Part shown: positions 37,518 to 50,781 of the stretch, piece after piece
How the letters are laid out: every line of letters starts with the position of its first letter
How positions within the stretch are numbered: position 1 is the first letter of the stretch
NCBI GenBank assembly: GCA_030770425.1
Contig: JASJFT010000222.1
Coordinates: 1 to 64,000 of the forward strand
DNA: 64,000 bases
Source of the DNA: Darksidea phi
Taxonomy: Eukaryota > Ascomycota > Dothideomycetes > Pleosporales > Lentitheciaceae
Direction of reading: 5' to 3'
Program-made: the position numbers and the translations under genes
The notes under the pieces: model-generated
Told to the model about the DNA's origin: nothing
Database searches by the model: none
The model's input: the letters and a program-made list of their open reading frames with translations, nothing else

Positions 37518-40500
37518 TAAAGGAATTAAAAAGATATATAAGAAAGCTACTAAAGTTAAAAGAATTAAAAAAGTTTAATAGAATATAATCTAAACTTAAG
37601 AGATTTTTAGCTAATATAGTAATCTATCTTAATCTTAATAAGGTATAACTACCTAATAAGATCTCGAAGATATTATTCGTAGTAGTATAGTTTATAGAAA
37701 GAGCTATTATCTAGTTCGAAATCTATTTAAATAAAAGTTTACGACTAGATAAAATCTATTAAAGTAATAAAACTAGAGCTATTTTCTTAAGCTATAAGTA
37801 CTTCGAAAATAAATTATATATTATATTTAGAGATATTAACTTAGAAAGACTAGTAGAATAGAAGATTATATATCTTAAATAGACTAAATTAGCTACTATA
37901 TATATATCTAAGTTCGAATAACTTACTACTAAAATCTAGTAGGAAGAAGTAGCTCTTATATTATACTACTATAAAGAACTAAAGAATAATATTTAATATA
38001 AGATAATCTAAATAGATAGACTATAGACTATATAAGAGATAATTAAATAGACTATTAGAATTAATAATAACCTCTATCTCTAGAATTAAGAGAAGAAAGA
38101 AAAGATTAAATTCTATAAAAAAGAAAAAAGAAGAAAAGTACTATAGACTAGAGCTAATAATCCTAGAGACTAGTTTAGAATCTAAAAAAGAAAAATAGAA
38201 TTCTAAGAAATAAGAACTTTATAAAAAATAAGTATACTTTAAGTATAAAAAGTAAAAATACCTAGTAAAAGACTATAAGATAGATCTAAGAAAAGAAAAA
38301 CCCTAATATACTTAGTAGAATAAAAGGGATAGAGTAGTTATAATATAGAAATATAATATTATATATTAGACGACTTATATACGCGACTAGTATAAGATAT
38401 ACTATAAAGCTAAATTAAATACTAGCTATTAACTATAGAAATAGTACGTAGCTACGACTTAAAAGTCTTAGAGGAGAGTTTTATTTTTACTAAAAGTATA
38501 AGAAGAAGTACTTAAGGAAGACTTATTTATAGAGTAGAAAGACTTTAATAATATTATAAATACGTTATTATAAATAGTTAATAATAGTAATAAGTTTTTA
38601 GAACTAGAAGAAGAAAATCTAGTTATATTATATAAGAATACTAGATATCTATAGATAATTCGACTATCTAAAAAAAAGATAGAACTAGTATTAGAACTTA
38701 ATATAACTTATACTTAAGCCTTATAGTTTATAAAAAAAAACTATAATATCTTTAATAATATAAGAGATCTATAAGGAATAGTCTAGATTATACCTAATAT
38801 ATTAACTATTTAAGAATTTTAAATAATAGATTAAATAGAACTTTATCGTTATAGATCTTATACCTAATTAAGAAACTTAGAAAGAAATACGGTATATTAT
38901 AAAAATAGTTAATAAGAAATAACTATAGTATATAGTAATCGAATAATAGATTCTTATAAGAATAACTTTTATAAAATATAATAATTAGAGATATAAGGTC
39001 GATCTAAAGGACGACCTATAGTATAAAATAAGATATCTAGTATACTTTAAGATTATATAAATCTTATATATATAAAAAGAATATAAACTCTATAAAAGAG
39101 TAAAATAAAAAAATAATTACTATCTAGTAAAAGACTATAACGAAAGGATTACCTAAGTAATTATACTAGAAATAGTATATAGATAATAATAATCCGAGAA
39201 TTAATAATAAAAAGAATATATATAAATTATACTAGAACTACTTCTATCTCTAAACTACATTCTAGGAAGACTATAGTATAAATATTTAGAGAATAAATAT
39301 CTAAAATACGTCTAAACTAAGATTAATATAAAATATTAGTCGAAAAAGATAAGAATTTAAGGAACTAGAGGATAGGACTATATCTATATTTAGAAAACTT
39401 ATTAAGAAAGAATAATTACTACTCTAATTAATAGTAGAGCTATACGGAACTTTATTAGTAAGATCTTCGTCTAATAGAGAAAGATTTCTTAATAGAAAAA
39501 AAGATATCCTAGTATAGTATATATTATTAAAGGAGAACTCTTTAATAAATCTATAATATATAAAACTAAAGGTAAGCTTAACCTATATAACTAGAAAAAG
39601 AAAAATAAAATAATCGATAATATTAAGATATCTAAGAATTAAGATATAATCCTAGGAATACTATAGTTATAGGAAGCTAATCTATATATTTAATAGTTAA
39701 ATTAATAAGTAATATTCCTATAGGAAAAGACTAATATAACTAAAGAAGAAATAAACTATATTTAGAATAGTATAAGAAATAGGAAGTACTATTTAAGAAG
39801 TCTAAGGAAAGTTTATTTAAATATTAGTTATAGGACTATATAATCCCTTTATAGAAAGGAAAAATACTAGAATTTAAACTAATTTATAAATTAACTAAGG
39901 AAGAAGATACCCTTATAGTAAAATATCTAGAGGAAAATCTTATAAAAAAGTATATTCGATATTTAAATTTATTTATAGAATACCTAGTTCTCTTTATATC
40001 TAAGAAAGGTACTTTAGAACTATAACTATATATTAACTATTAAATACTTAATAATATTACGATTAAGAACTAGTATCTCTTATCTCTAATATCGAAAATA
40101 TAAGATCGATTAAGAAAGGCTAAATAGTTTACGTAGCTAGATATTCGAAATATATACTACTAAATTCGAATTAAAGAAGATAAAGAATAGAAAATAGTAT
40201 TTAGAATTAAGAAGAGATTATACGAATACTAAGTAATACCTTTTAGACTTACTAATATACCTATAATATTCTAGAAATAGATTAATAATATCTTATAAAA
40301 CTACTTTAATTAGTTTATAATAGTATATCTTAATAATATTTTAATCTACTCCGAAATAGAAAAAGAATATAAAGAATATATAAAGAAGGTTCTATAAGTA
40401 CTTAAAAAAGTACTACTATATCTTTACCTCTAAAAATATAAATTCTATATATAAGAAATAGAGTTTCTAGAATTTATTATTAGACTAGAAGAAATTAAAG

Positions 40501-43405
40501 TAGATCTAAAATAAATTAAAAAGATTAAAGAATAGCCTATACCTAAGAATCTTAAGGAACTATAGTTATTCCTAGAATTTTATAACTTTTACTAAAAACT
40601 AATACTATAATAGAGTATAATAACGGTACTACTTATATAACTTATAAGAAAAGATTAACCCTTTAAATAAAAGTAGAAATACTAATAAGTTTTTAAAAAG
40701 ATTAAGAAGTAATTTATTAAGAAACCTATAATTAAGATATATAATTCTAAAGAACTATTAATTATTAAAATAGATATATTAGACTATATAATAGGAGTAG
40801 TACTACTATAGAAAGATAATAAAGATAATCTAAGACTAGTATACTACTTCTTATAGAAGATATTACTAGCTAAACTTAACTATAATATCTATAATAAGGA
40901 GTTACTAGTAATTATTAAAGCTTTAAAGAAATAGAGATCTAATCTATAAGAATCTAAATACTCTATTATAATCTATATAGATTATAAGAATCTAATAGAA
41001 TTCTTAGAAAATAAATTACTAATTAGAAGATAGATATAATAGATATAGATTCTTATAATTTATAATATTAAAATTATATATACTAAAGGATTAGAAAATA
41101 AACGAGTAGATATACTTAGTAGAAGACTTAATTACTAAGGAATAAAAAAGCCTAGTATAGCTATCCTTAAGCTAGAAGTAGACGGAACGATTACTTATAA
41201 CTACCTAAAGCTAGTAGAAATATAAGAGATAGTACTTAAATTAAAAGAAAATAAATAGACTTAATAGATTCGTATAGCTACTATAAAGGTAACGGACGAA
41301 TAAAATAAAATCTAAGAAGTAATTTAAGAAAAGGATAAAATTATCTATATATTCTAAAAAGTCTATATATCTAAGATAATATAAAAAGAATTTATTAGAC
41401 GATACTATAAGATACTAGTATATAGATACTAAAGAGTAGAAAAAACTCTTAAATAACTAATAAGAACGTACTACTTTCTATATATAAGATAACTAGTAAT
41501 ATAAGTTCTTATAGAATATATAGATTATTACTATAATAAATATACTAGATATATACCCTATAGAATACTATAATTAATAGAGAATATAGAAGAGCTATAA
41601 ATAATAATAATAATAGACTTTATTATATAGTTATTATATTCTAAGAAACTAATAATAGAAGTATTCTATAATACTATACTAGTAGTAGTAGATAAATTTA
41701 TAAAATATACTTACTTTATCCTATATATAGATAAAGGAAATATAGTAGAATAACTTATCTATACTCTACTAAGATATATATTTAGTAAATATAGAATATC
41801 TAATAAAATTATCTTAAATAGAAATATTAAATTTATAGTAAAGTTTTAGTAAACTCTTATAGTTAAACTAGAAATAAAGTATAATATATTAACTACTTAT
41901 TATCTATAAACGAATAGATTAATAGAATAGATAAATTAAATAGTAGAATAATATCTTAGATACTATCTAAACTACTACTAAAATAATTAGGTTATACTTC
42001 TATCTATAGTATAATTTATATATAATAGTTCGTAATATAGCTTAATAAAGATAATACCTTTCTTTATAAATTATAGAATTAAACTAAAAATATATAAGAA
42101 ACCTAGATAACTTTAATTTTATAGCTAGAATAGGGAAGAAACGGTAAAAATTATTTTATAAATATACTAATAGCTTAAAGAAGATATAGAATTCTTTTAA
42201 AATAGAATAAGTAAGTACTATAATAAGAAGTAAAAAGAAGTATCTACTTTTAAAGAGGAAGAAAAGATATAGTTACTACGAAAGAATATTAAGAGTAAGT
42301 AATCTAATAGTAAACTAGACTATATTAAGATTAGTTTTTATAAAATTAAGAAATAAGTCTTATCTATAAACTACTAACTAAGACTACCCTTATAAATAAA
42401 AATCTATTCTACGTTCTATATTAGTTTACTAGAAAAAATACTATAAGATACTAGACTAGTAGTATATAAAGTAGATATATATAGAGAAGATAATAAAGAA
42501 TAAAAAGTAAAAGAAATTCTAGATAAAGATATTAGAAATAGAAAAAACTATTATTTAATCTAATAGTAGGAAATAGATAAAAAAGAAAAACTATAGAAAT
42601 AAATTTAGGAATCTAAAGATAATCTTAATTATTTTAAGAAGTTTACGGAGTACTAAAACTATAATTCTAAAGATAATCTAGAGATAAGATAAGTTTATCT
42701 TATAATAAGTTAAAAAGGTTAATACTACCTATAAAAGAGTAAGAGATATTTAATAAATTAAGAGAAATAATATTATCTATAATATTATAAGCGACGTCTA
42801 GAGTAATTAGAGAGATCTTTAAATTCTTCTACTACTCTAGTTACTAAAGCTCTACCTTCTTTTTATCTAACTTAGCTTCTAGTATTTAGAATTATACTAC
42901 TAACTTCTTATAAAGGACTATTCTCTACTTTTCTAGATAATATACTTACGTCCGAATCTCTATTAGCTTATTAAGAAGCTTATTCTATACTCTTTAAATC
43001 TTCTCTAGCTACTATTAAAGTTTCTCTTCTATATAGTTAATAAATCTTATTAATAATAATAAGCCCTAATATACGAGTTTTACTATTTAGTATAAATAAA
43101 CTATCTAATAATAAAATACTAGATATATAATAAGAATTTTATATATTAGTATAAATATATACCTCGTAATATCTACTATCTTTAGGAGAAGTAATATATA
43201 GTATTTCTAACTAAGAATAATAACTATAGGAAAATATCTTAGAACTATAGTAAAGAATTTTATTAATAAGTATAATACGTTCTTAAGTTTTATACGATAC
43301 TATAGTAGATAATAATAGTCTCTTAAGATAGGGCCCTAATACTAATATAGCCGAATACCGGACCTAGAATAACCTCTAAGCTAAAGGTTTAAAGAGGGGA
43401 GATAG

Positions 43406-43807
43406 TATTATAAACTAAATATATACTATAGACTATTAGTAAAAGAAACTACTAGAAATCGAGCTAATTACTAGCTTTAATAAAGAATATAATATAAACC
43501 TTATAATTAGAGAATAAAAAGTTACGTAATAGATCTATATCTTAATAGGAATAGATCTAAGGATTACGTAATAGCTTAGTAGATCTATAGGGATAGAGCT
43601 ATAGATTTAAGAAAACTAAATTAATATATAATAACTATAAATCTTCTAGATAGTTTTCTCTTCTTATAGTTAATTCGAATCTAGATTAATTCTTATCTAT
43701 TAATATAATTAAACTATTACCTACTTATTTCTATTTCTTCTTTCCTATCTTAAGTATAAACTCTAAACGAGGCTAAATAATCTATTAGACCCGGACCCTA
43801 TTTAATA
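43406..43807 (+). repeat. 3' LTR of the 7.3-kb retrotransposon
   Basis: 402 bp, partner of 36,468-36,869, immediately preceded by the polypurine tract and followed by the gtatc target repeat. Confidence 0.9.
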
Positions 43808-43812
43808 GTATC

Positions 43813-44575
43813 TTAACTAAGATCTATAAATAAATATTATATAGTTTAATTATATAATAATTAAAGAACTTTTCTAATTTTAGTATAAAACTCTATTGGT
43901 TTCTCCTTCCTCTTACTTCTATATTACCGCCTTAATTACTAGAACGTTTACTAGCTATTTAGATCCTCTATACTCTACTAAGAACTTAAAGAATTAGGTA
44001 TCTAGATTAATATTACTAATTATCTATTATAGTCTTATATTCTAATCGCGAATAAAGGTCTTATTTACTAGAGTTAAGACTATATTACTAGTTAGCTATA
44101 TTCCCCTATTAATATAGATATACTATACCAAGTATCTAGAGAAGAACCTCGCTATTAAAGATAAGAAGGCGTAATATTCTAGTACTATTTAGGTCTATTA
44201 CCCTCTTATTCTCTAATTCTAGTTCTTATAGCTTCTTTTTTAAACGTCCCTTTACTTTCTTAGAGATATTATTAACGTTAATAATTATAGTTTAGTAGAT
44301 AGCGTTCGGCTTATTATAGAAGATTAATTAACTTATCGTACTTTATATAGTATATAATATTCAATTATTAAATAAACGATCTTTTATATCTTTATATATA
44401 GCTATTTAGTATTCTAGTAGTTTCCCTCTCCTATATTCTACCCTCTTCCTCTAGGCTATATATTAAGGCTTATATTAGATAAAGCTAGTATTAGCTACCT
44501 ACTATTCTACGGGCTAATATTAAGTATTCTACTCTTTTTATATATAGTTAAAATTTTAGTACTAGTCTTTAGATA
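43813..44575 (+). repeat. R2 repeat, copy 3 (3' side of the insertion)
   Basis: Continues ttaactaagatctataaata and follows copy 1 (14,314-15,180) to its end at actagtctttagatata, without the 90-bp minisatellite expansion seen there. It is the right flank of the 7.3-kb retrotransposon insertion. Confidence 0.65.
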
Positions 44576-44727
44576 TAATTAATTAATATATTTAATATTA
44601 AATATATTAAAAAAAAAAACAAAAGAATTATAATAATCGAGTATTAAATACTAATTTTATTAATAAAGAAATAAATAATAAATAAAGTAATTATAAAAAA
44701 GATAAATATAAAAATATTTTATACTCT

Positions 44728-46363
44728 TAGTTATAAGAGGGTAAACCCTATTCTTACTATATAACTAATTATATAACGGAGGGTTCGACTATAATAATAT
44801 AAGAAGAAATAAATAGATAAATAAAAAATTAATCTTTATAGAATAGTCTCTTATATATACTAGCTATTAAAGCGGAATAATTAACTCTAGGTAAAATACT
44901 AAGTTTATATATAAATTTAATTATTTAAAGACTATATAATAATAGCTTTATATACTATAAAGTATAAATAAACCTTAGTTTATTATATACTTCTCTCTCT
45001 ATAGGGAACATTATAAATATACTAGGATTTTAGTATAATATATTAGATATTAGTATATATAAAACTCTTTCTAATTATAACTTCTCTTCTTTAAACTTAC
45101 TATAAACTCTTAGGAATAATAATTAGATACTTTATAATTTAATAATCGAGTATTTTATAATAGAAATATTAGTTTTACTTTATCTAAAATAGATATCGAG
45201 CTTTAAAGAAAAATCTAGACGATTAGAATAAATAAGAATAAAGAGATAATAAGAATAAATAAGTAGAAGACTAGTAGATAGAGGCCTAATAAATAGGAGC
45301 TAAGTAGATAGAAGTTAAGTATACTAGATCTATATCTATACGATTAGCTTTAGTAGATATTAATTAAGAAGGGTATAGAATATATCTAGAGTATAATAAT
45401 TTAAATAAGAAGTTCTATAACTTCTTAAAAGACTAGTAAGAGGTTAATAAAGCTCTTAATAGAGGGTAAAGATTTAGGAGATATTAAACTAAACGATAGT
45501 CTTTACTTTATATACTAGTTATTTAAAATATACTATATATATAACTAATAACTTTTTATTATACTAATAGACTAAAGAAAAGTATTAAACTACCTTCTAT
45601 TATTCGTAGAAGTTATAATAAAGATAGAAGAAGAAATTAAAGATTATCTTAGAATTCTAAAATAGAGACTTCTTAGTAGATTAATAAAGATAGAGAACTA
45701 ATATCTACTATATAGATTCTAGTTAGTCTTAAATATAATTAAATATATTAGCTTTTATATACTAATCTAAATAGAGCTTTATTTTAATAGATAAAAGTTA
45801 TATATAGAGTACTAAAGGCTTCCTATTAAAGTAAGATAGAGCTAGAAGATAAGGGTAGAATGGAGGAACTAAAGACTAGATCTAAAGAGTAGTATAAAGT
45901 AATACTAGCTCTATATACTAGCTTTAGAGCTAGGACTAAGAGATAAAAAGATTTAATTAAAATAACTAAAGTTTAATATACTAGTTCTAGAGCTTTTACT
46001 ATAACTACTATATAAGTATAATAATTAGGATTTAATTCTAGTCGGATATAATTTTAGAAACTAGCTAGCTAGTAGCTAGCTAGTTAATCTATTTATTATA
46101 AAAAGGTAGATCTTATTCTTACTATATAGCTAACTATATATAAAGGGTCTAACTATAATAGTATAAGAAGAAATAAATAGATAAATAAGAAACTAATTTC
46201 TATAAAATAGTCTCCTATATATACTAGTTATTAGAGCGAAATAAGCGACTTTAGACGAAATACTAGCTCTAGATATAAATATAACTATTTAAAAACTATA
46301 TAATAATAGCTTTAATAATAGCTTTATATATTATAAAGTATAAATAGATCTTAGTCTATTATA
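44728..46363. mobile_element. Small LTR-type element, about 1.6 kb
   Basis: Direct repeats of about 260 bp (44,728-44,987) and 270 bp (46,094-46,363) flank about 1.1 kb. They share aagaagaaataaatagataa, atatatactag and tatataataatagctttata blocks; the second has a 10-bp local duplication. The interior has no readable domain and is far too short for gag-pol. It resembles a non-autonomous TRIM- or solo-type LTR element. No target duplication was found, so two independent solo repeats remain possible. Confidence 0.55.
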
Positions 46364-46559
46364 TTAGTATAAATATAGCTTCTTTTTATTTATATAATAA
46401 TTAAAAGTACTAATATATCTTCTTTAACTTAAAAAAAAAATATTTTTATTAACTAGTTAGTACTTCTTATCTATACTAAATATAATTATTATTTAGTTAT
46501 TATACTTTAATTCTTTAAAGAATAGTTATTTAAGCTTAATCTTTATAATTAATAATTAA

Positions 46560-47945
46560 TTTAATACTCTACTACTATATATTAAGAACCCCTCTTTTAG
46601 TAGACTACTACCTAATATATTATTATATTAGCTTTTAGACTAGCTATATTTTTTTATAATTCTAATTATCTTATTATATTTTAATATTTCGATATCTTAT
46701 ATAATAGGTAGTAATTATAGAATAATAATAGCTTTTAATTTCCTAATAATATATATAAATAATTAAATATATTAATAATATTAAATCTTTTATTCTCCCT
46801 AACTAGGTATTTCTATTATTCTTTATTCTATCTATTCCTATTAGTTTCTCTATATTTAATTCTCTATAATATTATTTATATTATATCTACTATAAATACT
46901 AGCTTTATATTCTATATTAGATATTTACTTCCTCTATAGTATATTAAGAAGACCGATTTCTTTTTCTATAATAATCCTTTTTATATAAGCTTTTCCTCTA
47001 GTCTATATAGATAGTATAACTACCTTTAGATAAAACGCCTACTCTTATTATATAGGGCCTTAGATAGGAATATAATATAGATACTATAATAATCCTTTTT
47101 ATATAAGCTTTTCCTCTAGTCTATATAGATAGTATAACTACCTTTAGATAAAACGCCTACTCTTATTATATAGGGTCTTAGATAGGAATATAATATAGAT
47201 AACTACTAATAGCTATATAAGAATCTTATTACTATTTATTTTCTTAAATATATTTAATATATAGTTAGTTTTATACTAATAGTTATTATAATTAAGAAGT
47301 TCTATTAATAGTATCTCCTACTTATAGTACTAGGGATACTTCGTTATAATATTTAAAAGATTTAGAGTATTATACTTAAATAGTCTATTTTACTCTAGTT
47401 CCTTTTATTAAAAGTTTTACTAAAGAATTAGATAAACGATTATTAGTAAAGATATATAATTAGTAGGTATTAATAATAAGTTTAAGGAAGAGAATATATT
47501 AGTACTACTACTTTTATTATTACTAGAAGACTAAGGATATATAATAAGAAAGCTAGCTAAGAATAAGAGATAGATATAGTAAAAAAGCTAGCTAAGAATA
47601 AGAGATAGATATAAGAAAGCTAACTAAAAATAAAAGATAGATATAAGTAGAATATTAGTATTATTATAGGTAATTTTTATACTATAAGTAGTATTAGTAT
47701 ATTAACTTCTTACTACTACTATTAGTCTTTTAATTAAACTCTATAATTTAGTATTATGTATTATTTCTCGTCTAGCGCCTTAATATTTAAAATATTATCT
47801 TATTATACTATATATAGCTCTATAGCTCTATTATTATATATAAGATATAGATATAGTATCTTTATTATATATAAACTTCTATTATATTTTATATAGATCT
47901 TCTAAAAAGACTTTTACTATATAAATCTAAATTAAATTAAATATA
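46560..47945 (+). repeat. R1 repeat, longest copy, RIPed
   Basis: Colinear with 1-617 at its right part and, inverted, with 10,765-12,040 over its length. It contains three 35-bp minisatellite units (about 47,547-47,650) and a unique 118-bp tandem duplication at 46,971-47,207. Essentially all CA/TG have been removed, apart from for instance TG at 47,757. Confidence 0.75.
46971..47207 (+). repeat. 118-bp tandem duplication within R1
   Basis: Units starting ataatcctttttatataagc at 46,971 and 47,089 are identical except for one or two C/T changes (tatagggcct versus tatagggtct). The inverted R1 copy has a single unit at about 11,470-11,590. The near identity of the two units suggests duplication late in, or after, the mutation process. 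Confidence 0.8.
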
Positions 47946-48928
47946 TTAAGAACTAATAATAGTATTTATTAAGTAGAAGAGATAACTAATAGACCTCTAC
48001 TAGCTATAATTTAAAAAGGATATAGATAATCTTCTATTATTTAATATCTTTATTAGTATATTCCTTTTAGAGTACCGATTTAAATATAGTCTACCTTTAT
48101 ACTAAAGATATATAATAATATATTTTAATAATATATATTCTCTAAAATAAATTATAGAAATAGAAAAGAAACTTCTTTTTATTCTATTTATTTTATTCTA
48201 TTCTATCTATACTAAACTTATAGTCTTCTAAGAACTATATAATATCTATATTAATAAATAATAATATATTAGAATTATATAGTAAAAATAAAAATTAGAT
48301 ATTTATTTTCTTATTAATTAACTATTAGGATTTAATAGAGATAGTTACTATTTTAAGAGTTAGTAGATTAAATATTAATATTAATAGCTTCTTAATCTTT
48401 TTTTTAATAGAGCTTTAGATAGTAAAATTTAAGATTTATTTTATTATCTTTATTATTATTTAATTTATTCTTACTCTTAAAACTATTATTTAAGCTAATA
48501 TTATTAACTTTATTATAAAATTAATAATCTTTTTAAATATTCTTATACTCTAACTTCTAAATTAAATAAATTAAGTACTTCTTCTTTTAATTATATTTTA
48601 TTTTTTTTCCTTTTTTTTTCTTTCTTAGGTTAGTATAAGGTATATATAGATAGATAGGTATAGAAATACTAAGGTAATAAAAGAATTATATTCGAATAGA
48701 AATAAGATAAATTCTTAAGAAGATATAATAGTAGAATATAGGACTATATAAGGTCTAGTATATAACTATAGCTAGCTCGACAATAATCTAGAAGTTCTTT
48801 AATAGAAGTAGATATAATATAGCCTCCCTCTTTTTTAAAGGCTATTCCGGCCTTTATAGAGAGTTATTTATTATAATATATTCTATTAGTCCTCTTACTT
48901 TCTTTAGAAAAGTTTATTTAAGTATCTA
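47946..48928. repeat. RIPed DNA, unresolved
   Basis: AT-rich, CA/TG-poor DNA between R1 and the Fot1-like transposon. It contains a pyrimidine run near 48,601-48,626. No domain or repeat partner was identified. Confidence 0.4.
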
Positions 48929-48930
48929 TA

Positions 48931-50779
48931 ATATATTTTATAAGCGAGTTATTAGTAGAAGTAAGTCGCTATCCTATTTAACTTTTTACGACGTATTATC
49001 TATTAACTCTTATAGCTTAATTAACTACTATTTAATTACCCTATAACGAAGTAGATATCTTCCTAGCTATCTTAGCTATTAATTAGAATTAGATCTAGAG
49101 TATTTAACGTACTATAGTAATATTTAACGTTTCCTAATTAACGCTACGCGACTAATACGCTAAAAGGTTATATAACGTAATTATTCGTCTAACTTAAGAA
49201 AGCTTTCTAAGCTAGAGAAGAAGGTAGTTATTAGCTATATAATCGATCTAGATTTACGAGGATTTACCTCTACTATAAAGGCTATATAAGATATAACGAA
49301 TAGACTACTTACTATATATAGTACTAAGTAGATAGATATCTACTAGTTTAGAAACTTTATTAAATAAACTAATAGTCTTAGAATATAATTTAATCGACTT
49401 TATAATCGATAGTAAGCTCTTTATAAGAATTCTAATATTATTCGAATCTAGTTTAACCTAGTAGTACGTACTAAGACTATCTAGAATATTATTAATTAGA
49501 ATATCTATAACTTCGACGAAGCTAGCTTTCTAATAGATAAGATATTAGCGCGACTAGTCGTTACTAGCTTAGAGAGACGTAGGTAGACTAAAGCTATCTA
49601 GCTAGATAATTACGAGTAGGTTATTATAATATAAGAAATTAATACTACTAGATAGATTATTTCGCCCTTTATTATCTTTACTAGTAAGTACTATCTCTCT
49701 ATCTAGTACGAGAGCGATATACTAGACGATTAAACTATTACTATTAGTAATAATAGCTAGATAAATAATAATCTAGGAGTTATCTAGCTAAAGTACTTTA
49801 TTAGATATATAATAGATTATAGAGTAAATATATACTAGCTATTAATTCTTAATAGCTATAGTAGTTATATCTCGAATAAATTCTAGAACCTTTATAAGAA
49901 GAATAAAATCTACTCTCTCTATATACTAGTTTATTTATTATACCTTCTATAACTACTTAATATAGACTATTTCTCGTCGTTAAAGCGTGTATATAGGGAC
50001 TAGATTAATAGTCTAATTTACGATTATATCTACTATATTATAAAGCTTAAATTTTTACCTATCTTCTATATAGTCTATAATAAGACTATTATAGAGAAGA
50101 ATATCTATATAAGCTTTTAAGGTACTAGTCTAGTTCTATATAATTTAGAGATAGTAATCTCGAAACTTAATATTAAGCTAAGGACGCTATTACTAGTAAT
50201 CCTACTAGAGACTATATAGGAGGCTAGAATACTAAGTAATATATACGAAGTATAGACTTAATTAATATTAATTTATAAGTATATATATAGGTATAAGAGT
50301 TTATTACCTACTTCTATTATTATAACTATTAATTAGTTAAGAAAAGATATTAAGATAATAACTTATAAAGCTATACTTATATATAAATAAATTATAAGCC
50401 TAGAGAAAGTAAATAAGACTATCTTAGCGCGTAAAAAGTATAAAAAGAAGAGAATTTAGAAGTAGAGTACCCTAATTAAAATAGAGAAAGAGACTATTAT
50501 TATTTAATAGGCTACTAAGTAGTAGTAGGAGAATAAAAGATATTAAGTTACTACGTAATTAGATATAAGCTAATAGGCTTTAGCGCGCTATATATACTAT
50601 AGAGAACCTAAATATAACTTATAAATATATAGAAAGAATACTATAAATACTACTTAATTTAGAATAGCTATTATATTAATAGATTTCTAGTACGTTATTA
50701 AACTACGTAGCTTTTTAGGTATAGAAAGTTAGGTAGAATAGTAACTCGTTTATACTAGCGACTCGTTTATAAAATATAT
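48931..50779 (+). mobile_element. Fot1/pogo-type (Tc1/mariner) DNA transposon, RIPed
   Basis: 1849 bp flanked by TA (48,929-48,930 and 50,780-50,781). Its inverted ends read atatattttataagcgagtt and the inverse of aactcgtttat...aaaatatat. The plus strand encodes a recognisable fungal pogo-family DDE transposase despite scattered stops. At about 49,510-49,720 NFDEA is followed by a SLERRGR-like block, then a PFIIF-type block; further on come LLILNSYSS (49,840), then LLQLLNIDYFSSLKR near 49,950. Compared with functional Fot1-type enzymes, the NFDE and LD-type catalytic acid motifs are visible or one transition away. Local GC is higher than in the flanking repeats. Confidence 0.8.
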
Positions 50780-50781
50780 TA

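Larger units (their letters stand above)
36468..43807 (+). mobile_element. 7.3-kb LTR retrotransposon (Ty3/gypsy chromovirus), RIPed
   Basis: Two direct LTRs of 402 bp flank the element, which sits between gtatt (36,463-36,467) and gtatc (43,808-43,812), a 5-bp target duplication differing by one C/T. Between the LTRs the plus strand still shows reverse transcriptase at about 39,960-40,500 (NQYPLPLIS, IPFGLTN-like and YLNNILIYS at about 40,325-40,352), then RNase H, integrase at about 41,400-42,150 and a chromodomain-like block near 42,520-42,650. A polypurine tract (aaagaggggagatag, 43,391-43,405) abuts the 3' LTR. The reading frame is broken by very many stops. It carries a nested foldback element at 37,104-37,517. 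It inserted into repeat R2. Confidence 0.85.
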
